DNA of 64,000 nucleotides, taken from NCBI GenBank assembly GCA_963932465.1, contig OZ010790.1:349953087-350017086 (forward strand), given 5' to 3'. Position numbers and translations under genes: made by a program. Under the pieces are notes generated by a model that made no database searches, had not been told where the DNA came from, and saw only the letters and a program-made list of their open reading frames with translations. How positions within the stretch are numbered: position 1 is the first letter of the stretch; each line of letters starts with the position of its first letter. The DNA is from Maratus speciosus (lineage: Eukaryota; Arthropoda; Arachnida; Araneae; Salticidae). Shown one piece after another: positions 23,984-35,440 of the stretch.

Positions 23984-23989
23984 TTTATT
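23984..23989 (-). promoter_or_regulatory. Candidate polyadenylation signal AATAAA
   Basis: Canonical AATAAA on the minus strand, 14 bases after the stop of the 24004-24258 frame. Such hexamers are common by chance in AT-rich DNA, so its value is only in its position. Confidence 0.3.
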
Positions 23990-24003
23990 GTTACATAAAC
24001 AAA

Positions 24004-24258
24004 TCACATGAAGTACAGGGTGTCCAACTCATGCACCAAACTGTAAGCGAAAGCAAGGTACACATCAGCAAAGTACAGAATCAGTTTTGGTATTACAATG
24101 TGGGATAGGAAATGAAAAGTGATGCCAAAATACAAGAAATGCGGAGGAAATGAAGACAAAAGTTTTATTGGCAGAACAATTACAGTAAATGCCACCATCA
24201 AATGTCCTGCTACCGATATCGATACACTGCCAGTGGATTGCAAGTGAATGGCGTACAC
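24004..24258 (-). CDS. Possible terminal exon of an unrecognised membrane protein
   Basis: An open frame of up to 84 residues on the minus strand, beginning at a GTG codon, so the true start is likely a splice acceptor or further upstream. It contains two hydrophobic stretches, about residues 15-35 (VSISVAGHLMVAFTVIVLPI) and 42-72 (LYFGITFHFLSHIVIPKLIL onward), typical of membrane segments. The stop at 24004-24006 is followed 14 bases later by AATAAA (23984-23989), a polyadenylation signal. Codon use is varied, unlike the low-complexity frames around it. Upstream, 24356-24461 reads open as LVASGKFIFRVYTRLSKLIH and more, ending at a GTAAAAG that could be a donor, but the splice phase with this frame does not match simply. 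I recognise no family; it may be a gene fragment or chance. Confidence 0.3.
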   Translation of the reverse strand: MYAIHLQSTGSVSISVAGHLMVAFTVIVLPIKLLSSFPPHFLYFGITFHFLSHIVIPKLILYFADVYLAFAYSLVHELDTLYFM

Positions 24259-24469
24259 TTACGACAATTTAATTTTTATACGAAAAGTTACTGCAGCGAC
24301 TGAGTGTTTTGCAATGAAGTCTTTGTCAGATTTCTGATAGAAAAGGCTCTTTTACTGCCCGGAATTTTTGGAAACATTACGAAGTTCTTGGGTTAGCGGA
24401 TGAATCAGTTTACTCAATCTAGTATAAACCCGAAATATAAATTTACCGGATGCTACCAATTCTTGAGTA

Positions 24470-25495
24470 AGAATTTTAATTCATTTTGAATAAACATTTT
24501 CAACAGACAAACATCATAAATAAACAGCATAAAATGGACATTTTGCTTAATGTATAATTTTTACATACATTTCAAAAAAAGCTTGTTTGCGAATGATAGC
24601 ATCCGGAAAATGAATATTTTATGTGGATATCAAGTTGACAAAACTAATTCATATATTGTAAAAATTACTTCGTAACGTTTTCGAATATTGCAAGCAGAAA
24701 GAAAGCCCTTTGTTTCAGAAATCATTCATTAAATCATTCAAGTTTCTTATGTTTTTAAAGGGACGATGGACGTTAATTTTTTTTTTTTTAATTTTGATCA
24801 TAGTGACATGAAATTTTTCGGAAATATACATCTCAACATAAGCATATAGAACACCTTAAAAGAAATTTCCAATCTTACTATAATTTTAAGATTTTTTTAA
24901 AAATTAAAATTTTAAACCAAAATTTTAAAATGCTACGTGCGTCATAAATTTTTAGATATTTCCTCGATTTCATATTTTAATCACTTAAAACTCTATTACG
25001 AACAAATCTGTGCATGAATTTTTTAATCCTTTGAAAGTTAATTTTTCAGAGATTTTTTTTTCTGAATTCGATATTGATTTTCATCAAAATTTTGTCGTTT
25101 AGTAAGTTAAAAATCAAATTTTACTATCTGAATGAAGTCGAATTTTAAAATGCATACACAGTTTCATAAAATGCATACACAGAAATCTTCCTTATCAATT
25201 TCATGAATTTTGAACAAAATTATGACGTGTGAAGCATTTCAAAAGTTTAAATTGTTGAAAAATCAGTTTTGAGAGAACCAGATTTAAAATATATTAAAAG
25301 GCCGAAAAATTGTTTTTGTACAAAATTCAAATGCTTATAACTTTGCGGAAAATAATCGCATTTGCATGAGGTTTTTCAGAAATGGTTCAGAAGAAACTGG
25401 AGAATAATAATGTGCATAAAAATACTTTTCGATATTTGGGTCGATTTCTACTCAAATAAAGATCCACGGTCTCCTTAAATTAAGATAAACAATTT
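24470..25495. other. Unassigned AT-rich DNA
   Basis: No features recognised apart from short T and A runs. Confidence 0.4.
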
Positions 25496-26435
25496 TTGGA
25501 ATTGTGGATAACTTACAAGAGATCGGATTGTATTTTCGTAAACCTTCCATCTATAACAAGAAAACACTTCCTTTTTTACCCGACTGAAAAGAAGGGTTAT
25601 GTGTTTCACGTGTATCTTTGTAAGTGGATTTCTTTATACCCTCGAAACATCCCAACGGCTGGATGGATTTTAATGAATGAGGTCTCTATCAATTCATCTT
25701 AACGGCCCGATAGTTATAGGCTGGGTTTTGTTTTTATAAATTCAAAATGGCGCCCGTAAAATACAAAATGGCGGTAGAGACGAAAAAAATTTACGCACCC
25801 TATTGATTGACATATCATTGGATAGGTCTTTCAAAATGAAGACGATGTTTCATTGATTATTTTACAAAAAAATAAATAAATAAATAAATAAATAAATAAA
25901 ATAAAATAAAAAAATAAAAAACGGTAAGTAATATAAACAAGTAACATAAAAAAAATATTTAAAGTCAATTCCTACTTAGGTCAAAAAGAAATATTTTTTT
26001 CTCCTATTCTTCTTTCCTCTTGAGTTGGCCTATGCCTTGATCAAGAAGAGGGGCTCTCTCGGTCTTAAAATACCTTGATCAAGAAGAGGACTCTCTCGAT
26101 TATTGAAAATTCGATCGAACAACAACAAAAAAAAATACTCATCCTATTGAGTGGCATATCATTGGATAGGTCTTTTAAAATGAAGACGATGTTTCATTGA
26201 CTATTTTACAGTCAGAAGCTCCGTTAAAATATTATACAACCTCGAAGTTCTGTATGTATTGCTGATCTCTAGCTTTACTGCAACTTTAACCATCATAGAC
26301 ATCTATAGACCTCGTCAAAACAGTGTTTATAGATAGGAACTAACAATTAAACACAACTTAAAAGTCATCAATACAAGTAAAAAAAAAAAAAAAGAAAAGA
26401 AAAAAGTAAGTAATATAAACAAGTAATATAAAATA

Positions 26436-27964
26436 CACTGCTCAAAACAATTAAAGGATATTTGAAGTTTTATATAAAATAAAGATATAAACGAATTTTT
26501 TTGCCGAAAATAGAAGAAGAGAATCACAAATGCAAATTTTTCTGGTTTTCAAACTGTGGAGTATGCAAATTTTGAGTTCGACGTCAAAAACGTCGCTTCA
26601 GCGGCAGCGAATGAAATTTGACTTTCAACTGGATAAAAGAGAATGAAGACAAGGATGATCGGCATTCAGTGATTGCTTTGTTTCGATGAGTACGATGTCT
26701 CAGCGAAGTCATTTGACAGATTCAGAAGCTTTGAGAATTGTTGGTAGGTTAGAAGGGGGGCCAAACTCAAGCCGAAGTACCGCAAGCCATTGGAGTGTCA
26801 CAAAGTGTCATTTCCAGGATCTGGAACCGTTTTTTGGAGAGTGGATGTGCAGGCCGAAGACCAGGGCAAGGTCGTAGACGGGCAACAACGCCCAATGAAG
26901 ATCGGTATTTAGCGTTAACAGCTCGGAGACACCGAAACATGAACGCTACTCTTCTCCAACAACACCTTCGCTCGGCTACAGGCACCACGATTTCAACTCA
27001 TTCTGTCCGAAACCGGCTCCATGCTGTAGGTCTGTATGCTCGCCGACCGATGGTATGTGTTAGATTAACATCAAGGCATCATCGCGACCGCAGGGAGTGG
27101 GCAACCGAGCATGTCAACTGGAGGAAAAATGAATGGAGCAATATTCTGTTTTCTGACGAGTCCCGTTTTTCTGTGCATCCGGATAATAGGCGCATTTTCA
27201 TCTGAAGGGACCGTGGCAGTAGGAATAATCCTGAGTTCGTGCACGAAAGTGTCAGATTTGGCGGTGGAGGAGTGTTGGTGTATGGTGGCATCTCCATTGA
27301 CGGGCGCACTGACCTCTACATCATTCGAGATGGAGCTCTGACTGGTCGCCGATATAGGGATGAGATCCTCAGACCTATTGTAGTCCCTTACGCTGCAGCA
27401 ATCGGAGATAACTTCATTTTAATCGACGATAACTGCAGGCCACATCGTGCAAACCTGGTGGAGGATTTCCTTTTCGAGGAAGGAATTGTTCGAATGGAAT
27501 GGCCAGCGTGTTCTCCAGACATGAATCCAATCGAGCACGTTTGGGACGCTCTAGGAAGACGAGTTTCTGACCGCCAACAACCCCCACAAACTCTCCAAGA
27601 ACTGGAAAGAGCTCTTCTGGAAGAGTGGGGCAGAATACCCCAACTCGTCATTAATAGCCTCATTGAGTCCATGCCTCAAAGGTGTTCAACGTTGCTGGCC
27701 GCCCGTGGAAACCATACCCCCTACTGAAAATGATTTTCTTTTAAGAAAACACCTTTTCTTATTCTTTTTTTCTCATATACACAAATTTTTTTTTTTCCTT
27801 TAGTACACAAATGCGCAATAAAATGCATTTTTTTCTGCCAAACATGTGTAATTTATTCTCATATAACCTACTATGTCTGTCGACCATGTATCAATCAGCT
27901 AAACAGTTTACCAGATACAAAATCCACCTAAAACTGCAATATCCTTTAATTGTTTTGAGCAGTG
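26436..27964 (+). mobile_element. Tc1-like element, 1529 bp, complete ends
   Basis: Flanked by TA at 26434-26435 and 27965-27966. Both ends read CACTGCTCAAAACAATTAAA going inward and match for at least 26 bases. The host site is the second copy of the internal duplication of the surrounding repeat. The uninterrupted first copy near 25950 supports the empty site. It encodes one transposase with few lesions, so this is a relatively young insertion. Confidence 0.92.
26686..27727 (+). pseudogene. Tc1 transposase, nearly intact (one frameshift, one stop)
   Basis: ATG at 26686 (a second ATG is at 26695) opens MSTMSQRSHLTDSEALRIVG, the start of the helix-turn-helix region. An extra G in the run at 26755-26760 shifts the frame; reading resumes as VSQSVISRIWNRFLESGCAG and GRRPGQGRRRATTPNEDRYL, the second DNA-binding part and basic linker. 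The catalytic core shows ILFSDESRFSVHPD, then a TGA at about 27203-27205 where tryptophan is expected in the IWRDRG block. Next come VLVYGGISIDGRTDL, LIDDNCRPHRA and PACSPDMNPIEHVWD. The second D and the E are 34 residues apart (DD34E). About 345 codons is normal for Tc1. Two lesions separate it from an intact gene; it is non-functional as read. Confidence 0.93.
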
Positions 27965-28410
27965 TATATATATATATATTAAGTCAATTCCTACTTAGGT
28001 CAATAAGAGGATTTTTTCCCCCATTCTTCTTTCCTTTTGAGTGGTGCTAAAAATGCCTTGATCAAGAACAGGGCTCTCTCGATCTTAAAATACCTTGATC
28101 AAGATGGGGGCTCTCTCGATTATTGAAAATTAGTTAATTTAATTTACTTAATGAATTAATATTTGAAAAAAAACTGGATTAACATAAATTGTCATCCACT
28201 ACAAGTTAAAAAAAAATATTTGAGCCTGATTAGATGAATAATAAGTATTTTATAGCGATTGAAAATTTGAACAAGATATATATAGCGAGAATGTGAGCTA
28301 ATAGTAGGAATTGAAAAAAAAATTGTTTCACATTGATGAGAAATAATTAATTAGTTCGCTTTTTACGCAATCGGGATTTTTTTATTTTTAAATTTAATTG
28401 TTTATTCATG

Positions 28411-29110
28411 CTGCAGTTTAAAATAAACTAACAAGAACGTGCTAGAAGCTTACGAAATATTTTATAAAAAATGTTACATGTTTTATAAAAGGTGGAAATA
28501 AGAAATACAATGTACACTTGTATTGAAATTATTTCCTATATGTTACATATTTTGTCTGAAAACCTTATTTGACCTAAAATACATTTTTAATTAAAATAAT
28601 ATATTTAGCAGATTAACATTATAATAAATTTGAACATAAATACATATTATTTCAAATTGATAAAATAAATAAAACTTCAAAAATTCTAAAAGTATATGGA
28701 GAAGCAGATGAGGATTAACAAAAATGCACATACTTTCTTTAATAAATAAAATTTATTGTAAGAATATTCTACTTTCCAGCAATAAAGTTAATCATTTTCA
28801 GTTATTTCAGCAGTTTATGCAGCTGGACATTTTTGTATTCAACTAGAATAGAAAATGTTCACTTCGACGGGCGCCATTCTTCAAAATAGTCTGCAGACGT
28901 GGCTGGAGAATTTTCAGAGACTCCTAAATGATTTCTGGAGCAATTCCTATCGATGGATTATATAGATATAGTTCTCCTTTGAACCACTATAATGCTAACT
29001 ATCTGTGACAAATTTATTTGTTCTGGCTGTAATATTTTTCGCTATTAAAAAAATCCAATGTATATCTGTATAATTATCTCAAAACCGCATCGTGATAGTG
29101 TTTGCATTAT

Positions 29111-29142
<32 letters not shown>

Positions 29143-32100
29143 GTTTGTGACTTCACCCGGTAGTTAAACATCACATTAAGATTATATACTAGTCACACGA
29201 AGAAACACGCATGCTCGTGTTAAATCTAGGGATCATCCTTTTTAGATTTCTCACTGGCATTTTATTAATTTTAATTGTATATTTATTCATATATATCATC
29301 ATTCAAATAGGATAGTTCATGTTGATATCTGTCGTTGTGCTTTTGTAGATTTTCGATTTTGATTGCATATTTTTTCATACAGTTACATTCATTTTCGGAA
29401 CCGGTTCTGAAAGTAAAAGTGTTCTCATAAAATAATATGTAAATCTAAAATCTAAAATGTACATAGGCACAACGTTAGACATGAGGTATACTATACAAAA
29501 ATACATTTAAAAATATTCAAATTCAAGTGAAACATTTGAAAACAACGCTCCCATAAGTTTATCATTAGTTTTGAATTGCTTTCGCCTGACCACAATAAAC
29601 ACTTAATCCGCGAGAATGCGAGCCGAAATATTAGACACGAGCAATCATGCTGGGTATGTTACACCCGACGTGTGTTTTAACCTTTAAATGTCATGAAATG
29701 CCATTTACGCATGATTTATAATGAAGTAATAGACAAAATAACTTCGAAAATTGATAAGTAAACACTTTTTTATTACAAAAAAATGGATTTACATTTTCAC
29801 GGCACATTCCGCACAAAATTGACTGATGTTATCCATGCATATGTGTCATCATATTATCACATTTTTGGCATATGTGTTTAGTTCTTCTGCCTGTGTCCTT
29901 CATCAAAACTTAGATATTTTACCATCTCAAATTTAAAAGAAAATTGACTATTGAAATCCACACACGAAAATAGACTGTCTGGAGAAGTCGCACAGGAATC
30001 TCATACCCATTGAAAGCAATATATATAAAAAAAAGCAATGTAACAAATTACAACGACCATTTGTAAAATGATTTTTTCAAAGACTAAAATTTAAGACAAA
30101 AAAATCGCACGGAGTTGATCATACATTACTTACGCCATGAATAAACATTAATACTGCTATTACACGTAAAAATTGCAAGATTTCCTGAAACTTACGTATT
30201 AACCACCTGAAACTTACGCATTATCCAAGCATTTCATTGGCTGTTCGGGAAAAGGCTTTTCCATCATCAGATTTACAAGAAATCTGACGACCAATTTTAA
30301 ATGAAATTTCATTCATAAACTTCTAAACATCCCACAATATTACTTTTTACACCGTCGTGTAGAAAAAAAAATTACTTTTAAATGCAATTTGTTTGAAAGC
30401 TGTATCTCAATTTGTTTCTGAGTTATTAATTTTTTTGTAGTTTTTATTACTTTTTTGTCATAGTGGCAACACAAGTATCCATCTCTGTTGAAAGTAAAGG
30501 GAAATACAGATTACTGTATAGACCAATCAGAAAACGAATAAAATGCGGATTAAACCAATAAAAAGCTTCAGGTATGCTTTTGATTTCCTACCCTAACTAG
30601 GACAATAACCATTTTCCCAAATGGTTAAAAAAAACTGTTGTGGGAATCTGAACGATTTAATTAAGGAGAAGTGTGAAAAAAGATTGGATGGATGCAGCTC
30701 TAGGTACGACATACACATCGCGCGTACTCCGGAGTTAAAATTTGTAGTACCGTAAAACCAGGCCAAAGGGCACAATAGCGCCACTATCAGCAGTGAGGAT
30801 AAATTAATCATATTGTGAAGTTTATGACGGAATGAAAAGAAAAATATTGTTTTGCATCCAGAATCATCATAACATCTGATTTTCCAGTTTTTATAATGTC
30901 CCTCCATTAATTATTTTAAATAGTATATAAATGGAAACTGTTCTTAAACCTTGTTTTTTTAGTTTACTGCAAACCTGATAACATTTAGTTTCTTATTCTT
31001 TATTAAGTAAACTTTACATAAGGTTAAAGAAATACCTACAACCTGCTTATATGGATTTAATTTGTAATGAAAAATGGTAATTATTGTTATTATATAATAG
31101 TTTGGGTTGGCCTATTTTCTGAGTTGAAACTGAGTGCATTCATTTTATGCGTACAATTAAACCAATAAAATGTTATATGATGTAATAGATTTATAGTTTT
31201 TTAATAAAAATGCTTTATAATGGATTGGAACTCCGACTATTATTTGAATCAAATTGTCAAATCTATTAACTGTTAGTACCTCTCCGTATAACGCCAGTAT
31301 GAGTAATGTATCCAAAGTAGAAAAGAGCTATTTGTGAAATAGTAACATTGCTATGAAGTAGAATATATACTATGCATAATTTTTCTACCATAAATATCTT
31401 ACTTTAATTACTATATTTTTTAATACTATTATTACTATATTTACTATTTATTACTATATATATACTATTTATATATACTATTTATTTATTCTTATTATAT
31501 ATTTATTATATTTATTATACTATTTATATATATTATTTATTACTATATTTATATTATTACTATATTTTTTTAATACTATTTTATTAATACATATATTTTT
31601 TTATTTATACTATATTTAAGTTCATGTGATAAATTATATAAAATTTTATAAATGAGTGTTCTTCATAAACACTCGCAAATTCATAATATACATTCTCGAC
31701 AATTATTCTGGTTGTAAATTCATATTAATTAATGAGTGATCGTCAATCTTAATTTATTTATGCATTTAGTTATTAAACTACTTATCAACTAATATTAGTC
31801 AATTTTTCATTGGGAGCTGTCAATAACGTTTATTTATCATTGTAGTAATATAGTTATTTAAAAAAAAATGCTTCTCCGTTCTAAATTCCATCCTGAAAGG
31901 ATACGCGTCGAGTTATCAGAGACCTCACTGGCGACTGCTTTTGCATTCTATCTGTAACATAAAAAAATCTTTGCTTTGCTCTTATAGGCGAATATTAAGA
32001 GAAGGATACCACAAAAAAAGACTTTGGTGCAATAGTAATACGAATGAAATATAAAAATAAACGCTAGTGGCGGCTTTGCATTATTTTGATACAAATCCCT

Positions 32101-32840
32101 GTTTGTCAATTAAAATAGATTGTTATTTTTGTTATAGAACGCGATAGATTCAGAGTAACAAAGGCTTGAAATTTGTCATGTTTCTAAGTACAAATACACC
32201 AATGGAAATTATTCGGATTCTTATGTTTGCTTTTTGAAATTATTATTATTATTTTTTTTTAAACGAAAGGTTAAAATTTTAGTGTCACCGTATTTCTAAA
32301 CTTACAAAAAGATGAAGACATGTTGTTCATTTAGGTATTGTTGCAAATATTTGAAAACTAACACTTTCTTCTTCTTTATTTTTAGTGCATAATATCTTTT
32401 ATTTTGAGCAAAAGAAAAGAATGTTAAGAATTTATATCGATTATAAGCTTATATCATAAATGTTAAATGCAAATTATTCATTCGTTATTTATCGATTTAA
32501 AATATTATTATTTCGATCTTTTATTATCATTTTATCTTTGTTATTATTTTCATCTTCTATAAAAGTATTTAGTTCTACAAATAAAAAACAACAATCAATT
32601 TGACTCAAACTGCAGTAGGTAATATTAACATATAACAAAAATTTTATTCTTTTTAACTCAAAATAAGAATTTTTGGTTTTTATGTAATTTTATTTTGGCT
32701 GTGAAATGAATCTTGTTTTGAAAATAATAATGCATTTTCTGTTTTGTGGAGCTAGTTCCTTTTTTTTCCTCAACCACACATTCCTAACACTTTTTTCAAA
32801 GACTACACAAACTTCAAAAACGCATTCTTCATTGAGATTG
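28411..32840. other. Unassigned AT-rich DNA with simple repeats
   Basis: A poly-T run lies at about 29114-29142, and a degenerate TATTTACTATTTAT tract at about 31405-31620. A minus-strand stretch near 28855-28950 reads like a decayed transposase C-terminus (ILQPRLQTILKNG and SEHFLF) but is too short to assign. A 104-codon minus frame at 30593-30907 has one hydrophobic segment (LSSLLIVALLCPLAWFYG) and no recognised family. Confidence 0.4.
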
Positions 32841-33153
32841 CTTAGGATGTATGCTAACTAAACTAAACTCTGTGGCTATATAATCCATGAACGATCTGGG
32901 CCGACAGTGCCCATCTCTGTTTTCTGGACCCTGGGCCGCGAGGTGCTATACAGCATGCGTCCTGGCCAGGTGGTCAGCCTAACGCGAGACCCTCGGTGTT
33001 TAATTCCCAAGCAAGCTTGGTACTCATTTTATCGACCCTAAAGTGATGAAAGGCTGAATGAACCTTGCCCAGTCGGGAGTCGAACTCTCGACCTGCGGTG
33101 CGGCAGTCAGATGCCCCGACCACTACACCACTGGGCTTCCTTAGGATGTATGC
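32841..33153 (-). mobile_element. tRNA-derived SINE with 14-bp TSD
   Basis: The body (32855-33139) is flanked by perfect 14-bp duplications CTTAGGATGTATGC at 32841-32854 and 33140-33153. On the minus strand it starts GAAGCCCAGTGGTGTAGTGG, a tRNA-like head with an A-box-like segment. The B box GAGTTCGACTCC follows at about 33080. A middle domain contains TTGGTACTCATTTTATCGAC in the plus-strand reading, then GATGAAAGGCTGAATG; similar central domains occur, from memory, in SINE superfamilies of several invertebrates. The minus-strand 3' end is a short TTTAG repeat (GAGTTTAGTTTAGTTAG). The perfect duplication shows L1-style target-primed insertion and a fairly recent age. Confidence 0.88.
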
Positions 33154-33903
33154 GATAGCTCAATTTTGTGTCATATTTGCCAAATTGCTTTATGTTCACT
33201 TGCATATTGTACTATTTATACAAAAATAAAAAAAAAGTTATAGAGAAACAATGAAAATTGAAAGTAATACTTATTTTTCTTACACTCTATGCAGAAGTAT
33301 CAAATATAAATATATTTGTTTATAAAAATTGTTGAAATCGTTCACTGAGGCACTAAATATGTTAATGGATTTTAAAATCTTGAAATTTTAATTACATATA
33401 TTTAAAGATTACAAACGCCTAAAATTATTTCAAAAGTTTTTACAAAACGTTTGTTTAGATGCATTGAATTTATGCTTACGCATGGGAATCAAATACCTAT
33501 GTAGCTGAACATTTAAAAATATACATCTATGAATGTTGGGAATCTATTTATATAAAATCCAAGTCTCTGTGTGTCCCTCACGATTCCGGTTGGACCACCT
33601 TATTGAAATGAGTAATTGTTGAAAAATACTAATGCAGGGTTACCACAGTAGCGCCAAATGTTGGCCAACTTGACAATAGCTGGCTGATTTGGTGAAATTC
33701 CCATTTATAACTATTAATCTTTCATAAAGGAGGTCACCAAAATTTAATTTAAACTCCGCTCTTTTAAGATATTTTTTCAAAATCTATGAGTGAGAATTTA
33801 AAGTACATCTTTACATCTTCCTCCCGATGCCACTAATAAAATAACCGCCAATAGACGACGCTGTACTGTATGAGCTCCTAACTGCGCGATTTTAATGTGC
33901 TTT
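33154..33903. other. Unassigned DNA
   Basis: Contains CTCTGTGTGTCCCTCACG near 33567, a phrase reminiscent of dispersed arthropod repeats, but no boundaries were found. Confidence 0.35.
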
Positions 33904-34224
33904 AGGTACTTTTCCAGTATAAGTGCCTTGGCGAAAAAAGAAATTTGGCAACATTTTCCCGGAACCTATCCACTGTTTCATTTTATATACACATGCATTT
34001 TTTTTTCGATATTTATACGATTTATTTATACGATTAAAAAAGCCGTTTCTCTAATTTTATACAGAAACAGATGTAATTTGTATATAAAAACATGAATAAT
34101 ATACATATAAAATAAACATATAAAAAAAAAACACTCATCAAGATTGTTTTCATAGCTGTTTATATGATTTGACAACAATTCTCAATATTTTTCCGTTATA
34201 CGGACACCATGCTAAAATGTATGC

Positions 34225-35440
34225 GGTACTTTTCCATTATACGGACAGCATTGTCGCCAAGCGCAATAGTTGGCGCAAAATGAAAATAAGGTGAATTGAA
34301 ACATTTGAAAAATAAAAGAAAAAACATTCTCGATAGTAAAGTGAGCATTTTAAAAATATAACATTTGAAAATTACAAACTTTTACGAACTATTTTATTAA
34401 ATCACAAATATATACTTAAAATAAATGAACAAATAGCTGTTATACTATAAAGTAATAAAATAAAAAATCATATTAAACTGCTGCCATAAAATTATAAATA
34501 TCTTTCAGCATTGCAGTAAACATTTCATTTTTTGAATGAAGGCGTAGCCACATAAAATCTATGAGATACGACTCTAAATGATGACGAACAGCTTCCCGAT
34601 GTCTTTTGTTGCGCCATTTTGCGATGCCCCATAATCTTTCAACATTTGGAGTATGACATCCAGTATTAGGGTCGACAAAATTGTATTTGTGATTTACTGT
34701 GAAATGATCATAACCAGCACTTAGCAGTTCATCTGTTTTATATCCTTTCCAACAATCTGTATAAATAATACATGACTTTCATCTACTTCTATAATTTTAT
34801 TAGGTCCACCGATTTTTCTATTTGGTCGAGAACATAAAGCATTTGCACAAACTTCTCTCGAATAACTATTCCATTCCACTGTTGTGTTGTGGTTCATATC
34901 AAGTTGCAGCTCACAAAACTCAATCGATGCCAACTCTTTGCACGATAAATATATAAACCTCAAAGCATTGAGAAAAGTCACCCGCGATCTTTTAAACCAA
35001 GTTTTTTGTCGTATTTCTACGCTTTCTTCGCATGATCGTAAGCTGCAACTCAATTTCGGATTTCCAGAACTCATCCATAATTTCATTTCATGATTTTTTA
35101 AACACAATCTTTTATTATGCAGAATTCCAAATTCCTGAAACAGTTTTATCACAACTTTCTCATCATCTGGTAATTGCCAAATGATAAAATCCATCTCAGC
35201 ATCAGCAGTAAAAGTAAACTACAACTTTATAAAAAAAAAAGCATTTTTAATTCAATTAATAGCAGATTAAAGAGCTTTCAACGGTTAAGGTTAAACAATA
35301 ATCATTCACGTGATTCACGTTTCATAAATAACAAATCGCAATGTTTCGCATGGTTTACAATAAAAATCTACGATCAAGGTTGAAATAATTGGCGCATTAG
35401 CATACATTTTAGCATGCTGTCCGTATAAAGGAAAAGTACC
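34225..35440 (-). mobile_element. Merlin element, 1216 bp, perfect 8-bp TSD
   Basis: Flanked by ATGTATGC at 34217-34224 and 35441-35448. TIRs start GGTACTTTTCCATTATACGG and GGTACTTTTCCTTTATACGG and agree through GACAGCAT. An 8- to 9-bp duplication, GG-starting TIRs and a length near 1.2 kb match Merlin (IS1016-related) elements. The transposase lies on the minus strand. The right end plus the duplicated target create a perfect 26-bp inverted repeat (35382-35407 with 35441-35466), because the guest landed inside a relative's end. Confidence 0.92.
34473..35194 (-). pseudogene. Merlin transposase with internal deletion
   Basis: ATG at 35194 opens MDFIIWQLPDDEKVVIKLFQ. The fold shows RFIYLSCKELASIEFCELQL, DMNHNTTVEWNSYSREVC and GGPNKIIEVDESH, which holds the first catalytic aspartate. 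Directly after VDESH the frame changes and IIYTDCWKGYKTDELL follows (second aspartate), so about 55-60 expected residues are missing and a frameshift is created. The rest is clean: HFTVNHKYNFVDPNTGCHTP, NVERLWGIAKWRNKR (catalytic glutamate) and a stop at 34473. D to E spacing is 38 residues, in the range of Merlin/IS1016 DDE enzymes. The catalytic triad is visible but the protein cannot be made as one frame. Confidence 0.9.

Larger units (their letters stand above)
25500..28410. repeat. Dispersed repeat with internal tandem duplication, split by a Tc1 element
   Basis: Starts near TTTTTACCCGACTGAAAAGA and contains CCTCGAAACATCCCAACGG, TGGATGGATTTTAATGAATG and AAATTCAAAATGGCGCCCG. A block holding CATATCATTGGATAGGTCTT, GTAAGTAATATAAACAAGTA, AAGTCAATTCCTACTTAGG and CCTTGATCAAGA occurs twice: 25787-26120, and 26140-26433 continuing at 27967-28130 across the Tc1 insertion. 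The 3' part (28318-28400, ATAATTAATTAGTTCGCTT) matches 52025-52060. A second copy lies at 51525-52100. An (ATAA)n run occupies about 25869-25900. No coding sequence. The class is unknown; it behaves as a non-autonomous dispersed element. Confidence 0.75.

Noticed and set aside
26767..26988. Antisense frames over the Tc1 transposase
   Set aside because: Shadows of the GC-richer transposase coding strand.
28855..28950. Minus-strand phrase ILQPRLQTILKNG...SEHFLF resembling a transposase C-terminus
   Set aside because: Too short and no element ends nearby; could be chance.
30593..30907. 104-codon minus-strand frame with one hydrophobic stretch
   Set aside because: No recognised family and no supporting signals; kept only as a note.
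33060..33139. Possible tRNA gene on the minus strand
   Set aside because: Boxes are present but it is the head of a SINE with a 14-bp target duplication; the cloverleaf was not convincing.
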